Assembly (NCBI GenBank): GCA_006176705.1
Contig: QRFJ01005047.1
Coordinates: 87,856 to 151,855, forward strand
Reading direction: 5' to 3'
Source of the DNA: Cocos nucifera
Lineage: Eukaryota; Streptophyta; Magnoliopsida; Arecales; Arecaceae
DNA length: 64,000 nucleotides
Positions 46,576 through 58,410 of this stretch are shown here, piece by piece; within the stretch, counting starts at the first letter, position 1; every line of letters begins with the position of its first letter. Both the position numbers and the translations under genes were made by a program. The notes beneath the pieces were generated by a model that was not told the origin of the DNA, did no database searches, and saw only the letters and a list, made by a program, of their open reading frames with translations.

Positions 46576-47390
46576 AATATCTGCATCCAACCTACTAGCC
46601 CGTATCCTAGACACCCATAGACTAACCAAATCCGATTATAAGGATTGGCTTTGGAACTTCAAAATCATTTTGGATTCTGAGAAGTTAACTCATGTATTGC
46701 ATCAGGATCTCCCCACCTTACTAGTCTATCCGTCCGTTGAACGGAGAGCGTCTCTAGATAAATGGACGGATGAAGATAACAAGGTTAGATACTATATGTT
46801 GGGCTCAATGTCTGATAAGCTTCAGCACCAACATAGAGATATCAAGACTGCCCACCAAATATTGGCTCACCTGCAAGAGTTGTTTGGTGAACAAAGTCAC
46901 ACAGCCAAATATCTGGTCACTAAATGACTTTTTAAGGCTAAGATGCATGAAGGGCAGTCATTCCAAGATCATTATCTAATGATGATCAAGGACTTGGAAG
47001 AGTTTGAGAAGCTCGAAGTGAAGTTAGATAAGGATTTGTAGAATGACATAATTCTGCAATCCTTGACTGATGCGTATGGGCAATTCATCATGAATTATCA
47101 TACGTATAAACTTCAGAGTACTCTGACCGAACTTATGAACATGCTGGTTACTACTGAGCTTTTTATGAAAGATTCTAAAGGCTCAGTGCTTGCTATGAAA
47201 TGGACTTCTTTCAAGAGAAAGTCTTTTGAAAAGAAGAAGAAGTCTATGAAAAGGCAAAAGGTGAAAGGTGGAAAGAAGAAAAAGACAGAGCTGAAGAAAA
47301 AGACCGCTGACGAAGGAAAGTATTTCAGATGGCCACTAGAAGCGAAATTATCCTATTTACCTGGCCACCCTAAAGAATAAGAAGGATGTA
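46576..47390 (+). pseudogene. C2 Gag, decayed
   Basis: The start codon equivalent to that of C1 is ATA at about 46576. The frame is open from 46559 through the gag domain (YKDWLWNFKIIL, YMLGSMSDKLQHQH). The shared in-frame TGA is at 46925-46927. A further CAG to TAG lies near 47039, and the rest (47063-47380) ends in a Lys-rich tail. About 13 bases, including part of the zinc knuckle, are missing near 47325, so the RNA-binding motif is destroyed. Confidence 0.85.
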
Positions 47391-47860
47391 GGTCCTTCTG
47401 GAGGTATGCTCATTATTGAATCTAACCTAATGTTTTCTTCTACATCTAGTTGGATACTTGACTCTGATTCAAGTACTCATTTATGCACTTCCATGTAGGA
47501 TCTTGAGGATAGTAGGAGGCTGAGGGATGGTGAGACAATCATACACATTGAAAGTAGAATAAGAGTTGCTGCTGTGGCCATGGGAACCTACCGTCTTCGA
47601 CTACCGTCTGGCTTAGATTTAGTACTTAGAGATTATTACTATATGCTTTCTGCAAGTAGGAATTTGATTTTTGTTTCATGTTTAGCACAAAAAGGCTATG
47701 TAATTAGATTTCTTAAGGACCATTGTAATATTCTTTATGAAAGAAATAAAATTGCAAGTGATTTCCTCATTAACGATCTCTATCAGTTACATATTGATGT
47801 ATTTATTTTTAATATCGAGCAAAATGTGAATTCCATAAGAACAAAATAACCAAGGGATAG
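47391..47860 (+). pseudogene. C2 protease region, decayed
   Basis: The active-site stretch near 47450 reads WILDSDSSTHLC, with the Gly of DSGSS changed to Asp. The pre-integrase part is open at 47574-47849. Stops and frame changes lie on both sides. Confidence 0.8.
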
Positions 47861-48722
47861 TCCAAATGGTAGATATCTCTGGCACCTAAGACTAGGTCAT
47901 AAAGTAAAAGATAGGGTTAACAAGTTGAAGAAAATCGAGCTATTAAGTCCGTCAACTTTTGAGTCATATCCAATTTGTGAATCTTGTCTTCATGGCAAAA
48001 TGACTAAGCTCCCTTTTGTAGGACATAAGGAAAGGGCCACAGATTTACTTGCCCTAGTACATACTAATATGTGTGGCCCATTTGATGTGCTGGCTAAAGG
48101 CAATTTTGTCTACTTCATAATCTTCACCGATGATTTATCACGATATGGGAACGTGTATCTTATGAGACACAAGTCTGAAGCTTTTAAAAGATTTAAGAAA
48201 TTCGGACATGAAGTCAAAAAGCAAACTAGAAAACCCATTAAGGTTCTTCGATCAGATCGAGGAGGTGAATATCTTAGTCGGGAATTCCATGACTATCTCA
48301 AGTAAAATGGCAAAATCTCTCAATGGACTCCGCCTGAAACATCTCAACTCAATGAGGTTTTAGAATGGAGGAATCAAACCCTATTAGATATGGTCCGATC
48401 CATGATGAGCTCCACAGACCTTCCTGATTTTCTTTGAGGACATAGTCTATTAACTGCAATATACTTACTAAATAGAATTTTCTCTAAAATCGTTCCTATC
48501 ATACCATATGAGATATAGCAATGTAAGAAATCAAGTCTAAGTCATCTCAGAATTTAGGATAGTCCGGCTTATGTCAAATGGCAACAAGCGGACAAGTTAG
48601 ACTTTAAGTCCTTTAGAGCTCGATTCGTAGGATATCCTAAAGCATCGTTAGGATATTATTTCTACTTTTCAGAATATCATAATGTGATTGTGAGTCCGCA
48701 TGTCATCATTATTGAAAAATAG
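47861..48722 (+). pseudogene. C2 integrase, decayed
   Basis: Open at 47925-48305 with CESCLHGKM, LVHTNMCGPF (first catalytic Asp changed to Asn) and LRSDRGGEYL (second Asp kept). Stops follow. The shared TAG lies at 48720-48722 after IIEK. Confidence 0.85.
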
Positions 48723-49898
48723 TTTATTCAAGATGGCAGCATTGGAAAGCAAATCAAGCTTGAGAAGAAAGTCTCACAAGAGCAGTGAGCTAAGGACCAA
48801 ATGGAACCAAATTAGGTTGAGCCAATACAATCACTACCTCCTCCACCTCGTAGATTGAAAAGAATTTTCCATCCTCTTGAGAGGTACATTGGTACTATTT
48901 CAGAGAAAACAGAGGAAATGTTCCTTGTAGGTAATGGGGTTCATGGTGATGATCGCAAAACCTATGATGAGGCGATATCGAATATCGACTCCGACAAATG
49001 GTTAGAGGTAATGAAGTCAGAAATTGACTAGATGCACTCAAACCAAGTCTAGACCTTGGTAGATCCACCAGAAGGTATAGTATCTATTGGGTGTAAATGG
49101 ATCTACAAGAGAAAGATTGGTACAGATGGAAATATGAAGACATTCAAAGCTAGACTTGTGGCAAAAGGGTATAGTCAATGCGAATGGATTGACTATCAGG
49201 ATACCTTTTCACCAGTAGCTATGTTAAAATTCATCCGCACATTGCTTGCTATTGTAGCCTATTTTGATTATAAAATATGACAAATGGATGTGAAAATGAC
49301 GTTCTTAAATGGATACCTTGAGGAAGATATCTATATGGAATAGCTACTAGGTTTCACATCCGATGATGTTGATAATAGGGTATCCAAGCAGCAAAGGTCC
49401 ATATAAGGACTTAAGAAAGCATCTCGGAGCTGGAATACTTATTTTAATAATGTGATCAAATTATTTAATTTCATCAAGAATGAGGAGAAACCATGTGTCT
49501 TCAAAAATATTAGTGGGAGCGCTATTGTCTTCCTCGTATTGTACATGAATGATATCCTTCTTATTGAAAATGATATTCCCATGTTGACCATAGTTAAAAT
49601 ATGGTTATCCAAAAAATTCTCCATGAAAGACCTAGGAGAAGCATCCTTTATTCTAGGAATTAAAGTCTATAGAGATAGACCGAATAGGAAGCTAAGACTT
49701 TCACAGAAGATGTATATAAAGGAAGTGCTAAGGAGGTTTAGCATGGAAAACTCCAAAAGGGGTTTGGTACCCTTCGGACATGGCATTCATCTCTCTAAGA
49801 AGATGTGCCCTAGCACACCTGAAGAAATAGAACGTATGAGCAAGATCCCTTATGCTTCAGCAATAGGGAGTCTCATGTATGCCATGTTATGTACATGA
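48723..49898 (+). pseudogene. C2 reverse transcriptase, dead active site
   Basis: GCKWIYKRKIG and SQCEWIDYQDTFSPVAML are open at 49056-49280. The second part is open at 49452-49898. The catalytic motif near 49550 reads YMNDILLIEND instead of YVDDILLIGND, with GAT to AAT removing a metal-binding Asp. Confidence 0.85.
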
Positions 49899-50490
49899 CC
49901 TGATATAATCATACTATGAGTGTCACGAGTAGATATCAGTCAAATCCAGATGAAGAACACTAAACTTCTATGAAATGTATCCTTAAGTACTTAAGAAGAA
50001 CTAAGGATATATTATTGGTTTTTGGTAATGGAGAACTCCAAATCCAGGGATTGACTCGGATTTTACGTCCGATGTAGATGATCGACAGTCAACATCTAGG
50101 AATCTATTTATGTGTAATGGTGGTGTTGTTAGTTGGAAGAGTTTCAAGCAGACAGTGACAGCAGATTCCACCATGAAAGTAGAGTACATCGCTGTATCAG
50201 AAGGTGCAAAGGAGGTATTCTGGTATAAGAAATTTGCCGTAGAGATTGAAGTGATGCCATCAGATGCCATTCCTCTATACTGCGACAATAATGGTGCCGT
50301 AGCCCTTACTAAGGAGCCGAGATCTCACCAAAAATTTAAGCACATCACCTCATCCATGATTACCTCAAGAAAGGTTACGTCGAGGTCAAGAGAGTCGACT
50401 CTGCAGACAATGCGATCGACCCACTCACAAAGCCATTGGGCCAGCAGAAGATCAATGCCCACCTTGAGAAGATGGGACTTAGAATTGTAG
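49899..50490 (+). pseudogene. C2 RNase H, decayed
   Basis: Open at 50110-50490, with STMKVEYIAVSEGAKEVFW (the Glu position altered from MEAEY to MKVEY) and LYCDNNGAVAL (Asp kept). A deletion near 50331 removes the ERRYHLIR stretch. Stops lie upstream. Confidence 0.8.
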
Positions 50491-50518
50491 TCAATTGGCT
50501 TTCAGTCAAGTTGAAGTT

Positions 50519-50651
50519 TATTAGATATGTGTGTCCTAGAAGCTAGAATTGGCTAATACTTGTTATACACTTCTAAGGACAAAATTATAATTTTGGCTAT
50601 AAATAATACCATAGGTTATTTTTTATCACAATATGTATTTAGTGTCTGTGA
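50519..50651 (+). repeat. C2 3' LTR, left part
   Basis: The first ~133 bases of the LTR, with the terminal TG changed to TA. It is cut off by C3 after TGTGA. Confidence 0.85.
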
Positions 50652-52931
50652 TGAAGGGAAATCCTGATTTCCCGGTCCAGGTTCGTCCAGATCTGATTAG
50701 ATCAAGAGATATATTTCAAAAATTTTCTCTTGACCTTAATCAGATCTTGATATGTTTCAGATCTAATTATTATTATTTTAATAAATAAAGTAAAAGAAGA
50801 TAAATTAAATCAAATTCAATTTACCTGATTTGGGTAATCCTATTACCCTGTAGATGATCCTGATTGCAGCGGAAGGTTCTGGATCTTAGCCACGCAAGTG
50901 CCTGGCCTCTATCGGTATCCACTCGGATTGGATCTGGAGAACCTCTTCTTCTCTATCACACCTCCAAAAATCAGATCTGGATCTGATCTGGAGGATCTTC
51001 AAAACTCTTTTCAAGATCTGCAGTCGTCCTTTTGCAGCAGCGCAGCCTTCTTGCTTTTGATCGCCTTTCCTTGATCTGAATCGCACCAAACTAAATCCAA
51101 AACCCTTTTGGACGTGGAGAGCAAGGGGAGAAGAGACTATGGCATGGAGAAGGAGGGGAGAGGCAGCCTTGGGGCGTAGGAAATCTTATTCAATTGCATT
51201 AGAATTAGGGTTGGGCGCAGGGTCTTATTTATAGACCTCTTGTGATCCAACTCCTCTTCCTCTCAACCAATCACAACCCTTTGTGAAATCAGATCTAAAT
51301 CTGATTGGTTGGAATAGAGACCCCTGGATTCCTCCTTAGAGGGTGCCTAAGACCAGTCAAACTGGATTCTTAGTAGAACTCTGATTGGAATCCAAAAGGG
51401 AGGTGGAGTCCTTGTCCAACAAGGACTCCTAGGCGCCTCCTACTTGGGCTCACGCCACCCTTGGCGTGCGCCCTTCTCCTTGCCAGGTTCTGGCAGGGGG
51501 ACAGGCCCCCACCAGCTCTCCAATAGGTGCATGACATGTGGTCAAAAGTCAAAGGGTCAATGGTCAACGTTTGACCAGTCAAAGGTAGACTTTTGACCAA
51601 AGTCAAAGAACAAGAAATGGCAGGTGACCAAAAATGGCAGGTAATGTCTTACAAATAAGACAACCTATTCTGACTTGGACAACCTCCAGTCAGACCATAT
51701 GAAGGCCTCTGATTGAGCACAAACTCCTTTGGCTCAGTCAGGACAACTTATTTATGATAGTAAAAGAAGAACGTTAGGTTCAATCGAGTGCTAGCACGAT
51801 TTCCTTGAACCTAATTGAATCTCATTCAGATCAATTGAACTAGATCAGTTCAATTGATGATCACCAGATTCAAACCCTTGTTTGTGTGACCCAGTTAGGT
51901 TCAGTTCTGTATGGTAATGGGATATGTCATGATCTCTATCATAGACATCATCGAAACTCCTTTCGATGGATCAGAACTCTTCTGATTCGAACAGCTAGAA
52001 TGATCGATCATCTAAATCATTCTAATTGCTCCCAAAATCCACCAGTGACACCTAGCAGTATATGGTGGCAACCCATCAGAGCTGAATGCGAACCTCTTGG
52101 TGCAGCTACCTGTGTGATTCAGTTCTTCTATCTTGAGCCCCGATCAGATTAGGGTTAAGGTGAACTCGTCAAACCCTAGTCTCTGTCATATGATGTAATC
52201 ATTCGATTCGAGTCCAATGTGAAAATCTAAATAGAAACTCTTTCTATTATTTCACTCTACCATGGCCATGGGATTTCTGGACTTGATTCTCATGATCATC
52301 ATAGGGCTACTCCTCTACCACCGAGGTAGATAGATTCCCATCTTGATGCAATCCAGTTCCTACAATGAACATGTCATAGCCAACATACACCTCAGGGTTC
52401 CATATGGCTAGGAGACCGAGTAATGGTGTAGTCAAACTATAACACCCTCAAGGTGAACTGCCGATGCATCTCAGGTCAAAGAACCAGACACACTACTGCA
52501 GCATCGAGTCAGTCATTGACGAGAAGGTAGACTTCCTAATGACTACTCGAGGTGGTCACGCTCAGTGCCCTCGTTCTCTAACGAGTACCTGTACTCTCGC
52601 TCCGGTGTCTCCACACCGTAGACTCAAGACTCATCTACTAAAGAGAAGCGATCGTACACCAACCTTCCGGATCAATCACCATCCTCGTGATGATCCTATG
52701 GTCGGGAGCTGTTTATGAGTTAATAATGATTATTCATGTCTTAAATTTTCAACTCTTGAAAATATGAATTATCATTACCATTAACTCAAAGGATGTATCA
52801 CAGACACTAAATACACATGTGTGATAGAAAATAACCCATTTCATTAATTATAGTCAAAATTACAATTTTGCCCCTAGAAGTGTATTACAAGTGTCAGCCA
52901 ATTCTGGCTTCTAGGGCACATATATCTAACA
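50652..52931 (-). repeat. C3 3' LTR
   Basis: From TGAAGGGAAATC to ATATCTAACA as read on the plus strand. TATA box (complement) at 51226-51233; W-box block at about 51541-51607. Confidence 0.95.
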
Positions 52932-52945
52932 ATCTCCCACTTGTC
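52932..52945 (-). other. C3 polypurine tract
   Basis: Complement of ATCTCCCACTTGTCC, identical to the C1 purine tract. Confidence 0.85.
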
Positions 52946-54441
52946 CTAAAGCCAATTGGCTACAAGTCTAAGTCCCATCTTCTCAAGGTGGGCTTCGATC
53001 TTCTGCTGGCCCAACGGCTTTGTAAGTGGGTCTGCCACATTATCTGTGGAGTTGACTCTCTTGACCTCAACGTAACCTTTCTCAAGGTAATCGCGGATGA
53101 GATGATATCGCCGCTCAATGTGCTTGGACTTTCTGGTGAGACCTCGGCTCCTTAGCAAGGGCTATGGCGCCATTGTTGTCGCAGTAGTAAAGAGGAATGG
53201 CATCTGATGGCATTACTCCAATTTCTGCAGCAAACTTCTTGTACCAGAATGCTTCCTTTGCAGCCTCTGATGCAGCTATATATTCTGCTTCCATGGTGGA
53301 ATCTGCTATCACAGTTTGCTTGGAAACTCTTCCAGCTGACAGCTCCACCATTGCACACAAACAGACTTCCAGATGTCGACTTTCGATCATCTATATCGGA
53401 CATGAAGTCCGAGTCTGTGTATCCTTGAACTTGGAGTTCTCCATTACCAAAGACCAACATCATATCCTTAGTTCTTCTCAAGTACTTAAGGATACATTTC
53501 ACAGAAGTCCAGTGTTCTTCACCTGGATTTGACTGATATCTGCTTGTGACACTCACAGCATGGGCTATATCAGGTCGTGTACATAGCATGGCATACATGA
53601 GGCTCCCTATTGCAGAAGCATAAGGGATCTTGCTCATGCGTTCTATTTCCTCAGGTGTGCTGGGGCACATCTTCTTGGAAAGATGAATACCATGTCTGAA
53701 GGGTATTAATCCCCTCTTAGAGTTTTCCATACTAAACCTCTTTAGTACTTCCTCTATGTACATCTTCTGTGAAAGTCCTAGCATCCTATTCGGTCTATCC
53801 CTATAGACCTTAATTCCTAGAATAAAGGATGCTTCACCTAGGTCTTTCATGGAGAATTCCTTGGACAACCACATCTTGACTGATGTCAACATGGGAATAT
53901 CATTCCCAATAAGGAGGATGTCATCCACGTACAATACGAGGAAGACAACAGCGCTCCCACTGACCCTTTTGAAAACACATGGTTCCTCTTCATTTTTGAT
54001 GAAACCAAACTTTTTGATCACATCATTGAAACGAGTGTTCCAGCTCCGAGATGCTTGCTTAAGTCCATATATGGACCTTTGCAGCTTGCAAACCTTGTGA
54101 TCAGTATCACTGGATGTGAAACCTAGCGGCTGTTCCATATAGATATCTTCCTCAAGATATCCATTTAGGAATGCCGTTTTCACGTCCATTTGCCATATTT
54201 CATAATCGAAATAGGCTGCAACAGCAAGCAATGTGCGGATGGATTTTAGCATAGCTACCGGGGAAAAGGTATCCTGATAGTCAATGCCTTCACGTTGACT
54301 ATAACCTTTTGCCACCAGTCTAGCCTTGAATGTCTCCACATTCCCATCTGCACCAATCTTTCTCTTGAAGATCCATTTACACCCAATAGGTACTATACCT
54401 TCTGGTGGATCTACCAAGGTCCAGACTTGGTTTGAGTGCAT
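52946..54441 (-). CDS. C3 reverse transcriptase and RNase H
   Basis: The longest open frame in the window, 429 codons at 53152-54441. It carries GCKWIFKRKIG, the AFLNGYLEEDIYM block, YGLKQASRSWN, intact YVDDILLIGND and IGSLMYAMLCTRPDIAHAV, then the first RNase H Asp in GYTDSDF. A frame change near 53325 moves the rest of RNase H (STMEAEYIAASEAAKEAFW, CDNNGAIALA) into 53115-53390. A further shift near 53150 moves the C-terminus into 52946-53158. A Tyr is duplicated before CDNN. RT itself looks functional, RNase H less so. Confidence 0.9.
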
Positions 54442-54445
54442 CGAG

Positions 54446-54754
54446 TCAATTCTCTGACTTCATTGCCTCAAGCCATTTCTCGGAGTCGATATCTGATATC
54501 GCCTCGTTGTAGGTTTTGGGATCATCACCATGAGCACCATTACCTATGAGGAACATTTCCTCTACATCCTCTGAAATAATACCTAAGTATCTTTCAGGGG
54601 GATGGGAAACTCTTTCCGATCTACGAGGTGGAGGAGGTAGTGTTCTTATTGGCTCAACCTGATTTGGTTCCACTTGGTCCTTAGCTCGTTCTGCTTGTGA
54701 GACTTTCTCATCAAGCTTAATCTGCTTTCCAATGCCACTATCTTGAATAAACTA
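54446..54754 (-). pseudogene. C3 integrase-RT linker
   Basis: Pro/Arg-rich linker (PPPPRRSERVSHPPERY), open at 54446-54673, and the stretch after the shared TAG at 54752-54754. A small frame change near 54445 separates it from RT. Confidence 0.75.
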
Positions 54755-55640
54755 TTTTTCAAGAAATATGGCATGTCGACTCACAATCACATTGTGGTCT
54801 TCTGGAATGTAGAAATAGTATCCTAATGACTCTTTAGGATATCCTATGAATCGAGCTCTAAAGGACCTAAACTCTAACTTGTCCGCTTGTTGTCTTTTGA
54901 CATGAGCCGGACAACCCCAAATTCTGAGATGACTCAGACTTGGTTTCTTACCGTGCCATATCTCATACGGTGTGGTAGGAACGGTTTTAGAGGGAACCCT
55001 ATTCAGTAAATAGATTGAAGTTAATGAATGAATGTCCCCAAAGAAAATCAGGTCCGATTTCTTTGTGAAGCTCATCATGACGAATGACCATATCCAATAG
55101 AGTCCATTTCTCCGTTCTGAAACCCCGTTGAGTTGAGGTGTTAATTTGGAGTCCTATTGAGAGACTATGCCATTTTCCTTAAGATAGTCTAGGAATTCCC
55201 GGCTAAGGTATTCACCTCCTCGATCTGATCGAAGAACCTTAATGGGTTTTCCAGTTTGTTTTTCTACTTCATGTCTGAATTCTTTGAACTTTTCAAAGGC
55301 TTCAGACTTGTGTCTCATAAGATACACATACCCATACCTAGACAGATCATCGGTAAAGGTAATGAAGTAGACAAAATTGCCTCTAGCCGGCACATCAAAT
55401 GGGCCGCACACATCAGTATGTACTAAGGCAAGGAGATCTGTGGCCCTCTCCCCATGTCCAACAAAAGGGAGTTTAGTCATTTTGCCTTGAAGACAAGATT
55501 CACAAGTTGGATATGACTCAAAAGTCAATGGACTCAATAGCCCATTTTTCTCCAATTTGTTAATCCTATCTTCTGCTATATGACCTAATCTCAGGTGCCA
55601 TAGATATCTGTCGTTTGGACTATCCCTAGGTCATTTGGCA
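54752..55640 (-). pseudogene. C3 integrase, two pieces
   Basis: The piece at 55154-55555 has CESCLQGKM, LVHTDVCGPF and LRSDRGGEYL. The piece at 54752-55078 has GKKPSLSHLRIWGC. Between them (55079-55153) the region with the catalytic Glu has several indels and a stop. It ends at the TAG shared with C1 and C2. Confidence 0.85.
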
Positions 55641-56520
55641 TTCACGTTTTGCTCGAATAATGAGCATACCTCCAGAAGGACCTTCCTTCTTGTTCTTTAG
55701 GGTGGCCAGGTAAGTAGGGCAGTTCCGCTTCCAATGGCCGTCGCTGTTGCAATGGAAACACTTTCCTTTGCCATCGACCTTTCTTCTTCGGTTCTGCCTT
55801 CTTCTTCTTTGATCCTTCTACACCTTTTGCTTTTTCACAGACTTCTTTTTCTTTCCATAAGACTTTCTTTTGGAAGAAGTCCGTTCCATAGCAAGAACTG
55901 AGCCTTTAGAACCTTTCATAGAAAGCTCAGCGGTAACCAGCATATTCATCAACTCGGCCAAGGAATTCTGAAGTTTATGCATGTGGTAATTCATGATGAA
56001 TTGCCCATATGCATCAGTCAAGGATTGCAGAATAATATCATTCTGCAAGTCCAAGTCCAACTTCACACCGAGCTTCTCAAGCTCTTCCATGTCCTTGATC
56101 ATTGTCAGACAGTGATCTTGGACTGACTGCCCATCACGCATCTTAGCCTTAAAAAGTCATTTCGTGACTTGATATTTGGCTGTGCGACTCTGTTCACCAA
56201 ACATCTCCTGCAGGTGAGCCAACATTTGGCGAGCAGTCCCGATATCTTCATGTTGGCGCTGGAGCTCATCAGACATCGAGCCCAACATGTAAGTATCTGG
56301 CCTTATTATTGTCTTCGTCAATCCATTTTTCCAGAGACGCTCTCTTTCAACAGAGAGTGGATGGACGAGCTGGTAAGGTGGGAGGGTCCTGGTCCAAAAC
56401 ATGTGTTAACTTCTCTGAACCCAAAACAATTTTGTAGTTCCTGAGCCAATCTTTATAATTGGGTCCAGTCAGTCTATGTGTGTGTCTAGGATACGTGCCA
56501 AGTGGGTTGGACGCAGACAT
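55641..56520 (-). pseudogene. C3 Gag and zinc knuckle, interrupted
   Basis: ATG at 56518-56520, matching the C1 start. Small indels near 56350-56500 give fragment 56157-56402, which ends at the shared TGA (56157-56159). The same frame continues as 55818-56141. The CCHC knuckle is still encoded at about 55715-55770. Just after GGTATGCTC the sequence jumps to the part corresponding to 32426 of C1, so the protease is absent. Confidence 0.85.
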
Positions 56521-58395
56521 TTTTCCCTGTAGAGAGTCAAAGATTCTAGTTAGATACTATAATTTTGACTTGACCAATTTGTTTAGGGATTTTATTTTTT
56601 AAACAAATTAGCTCCCACTATTTTCTCGGATCCCTACACTCCCTCTGTAGAGATGCGAAAATCTCCGCGATTGATGATTTCTAGTGGGTGGTGCGGTCTC
56701 ACCAACTGACTCATCACCTCACCTAACAGTTATTGGTGATGGGTTAGCCAATGAGTGAACAACTCTTGTTCAATGATTCTCTAATCATGGTGCACCCAAA
56801 CTTGGTCTCTAATTCATGAATCTCACCGTATCCGGAATATTGATCCACTCCTTAGTTAAGTCAGACCCACCATTTGCATAGACTGGGTTCCTAATTGAGT
56901 CTCTCACCGTATCCGGAATATTGAGCCCAACTCATCCTCCAGCCCATAGCATCCAATGCCTAATAGACATGGTTGCGTCTTCCCGGTGCAACTGAGCCAC
57001 TGTATCCAGCCGAGAACAATCAACCCCGGGAAGGGCCCGCACGTCTACAATGGTGGAAGACCTCAGACTTAATCTTTTCTTAGGGAGAATTGATTCAGGT
57101 CTCATTAAACTAGACTTGGCTTAGTCATAACAATTATGACTAACCTAGTGGCATGGGTTCAGCTCGGATTATTGACCACCTCAGATCAGAACTGTGTCAA
57201 CAGATATGGCCAGGTAAGTGAGACCGGTGGAAGGAATATGCCATTAACTCGCACAAGAACGCATTCAGGTCGAGTAGCTTCCAATTAAAAACCAGTCGGT
57301 CGTCTGTGCCAAACTTACCTTAGACACCAAATTGTTGAGTCAGAAACCAATTGGGTTAGCCTACAATCCAGACTCTAACCTCTGAGCCTAATTAGGTCTT
57401 GCTTGATCGTGACTCGATCTTGACCCAGACTTAATCCTATTAGGCTGGTCAATTTAAGCATTGTTGATCCCATCTAACCAACTCTTGATTCGGTTTGATC
57501 AACCGCTTAGACCTAATTGAGCTACCCAAGCCCGAACCCAGTATTATGAATATGTCTTAGATCTGAAATTCTCTCAATTTTAGACCTAATTAATATTCCA
57601 TAAACTTAATTCTTAATTAAGTAGGGTTCATAAACAAAATATGCACAATAAATCCTAGGGTTTCAGGATCTAGGGTTTTGCAGAAAGTAAGTTTTGGGTT
57701 TCTGATTAAGGACGAACACGCAGCACCCCTACACGTCATAAGAACACCCCATCGAATGGAAAGAGAGGGCCTTTAAACCCTTCTTCGTTCTTATGACCGG
57801 ACGGCCAAGAGGAACGCCTTAATCAGGAACATGTCAATACTACAAAACAAGTTTATCAGATCTATATCATATATCTCATATATAAATTTAGATCTAATCA
57901 TGGCATATTTTGCATACATCTCATGTATCATAATCATGCATGTTTTCAGATCTAAATTATCTCATAATAATCTAAAAAATTAGATTTAAATTGATCTAAT
58001 CAAAATAAATTCTAATCTAGACAATTATGTAGAACTATTCTACAACTAGTCTAGACATGCATCTAATCATATCTCATATGATATTTAAAATTAAATAATT
58101 TTTATTTGCTATTTTATCAGATGTTATTATAACACTTATAATATCAGAAAATAGTAAATAAAAGATCTAAAATATGATTTAATCAGATTAAATCAAAAAC
58201 ATGCAAAACTATTCTATAGAACTATTCTATTCTAGAACTAGTCATGCATATCTTCATAATCTTAGATCCAAATTCATTTAATTTTAATTTTTTCTGATTT
58301 TCAGATCTGATCACATCATCTCATGTGACATCTGAAATCATTTATTTTCTAATTAAAATAAATTTAAAATTAGATCTAAACAATTTTAGAACCAT
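56521..58395 (-). other. C3 untranslated leader with candidate intron
   Basis: Collinear with the C1 leader. Donor CTAAG/GTAAGT is at about 57325 and acceptor CTCTACAG at about 56526, both on the minus strand and unchanged from C1. Confidence 0.65.
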
Positions 58396-58408
58396 GGCTC
58401 TGATACCA
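58396..58408 (-). other. C3 primer-binding site, tRNA-iMet
   Basis: Complement of GGCTCTGATACCA, two bases inside the right LTR. Confidence 0.95.
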
Positions 58409-58410
58409 GT

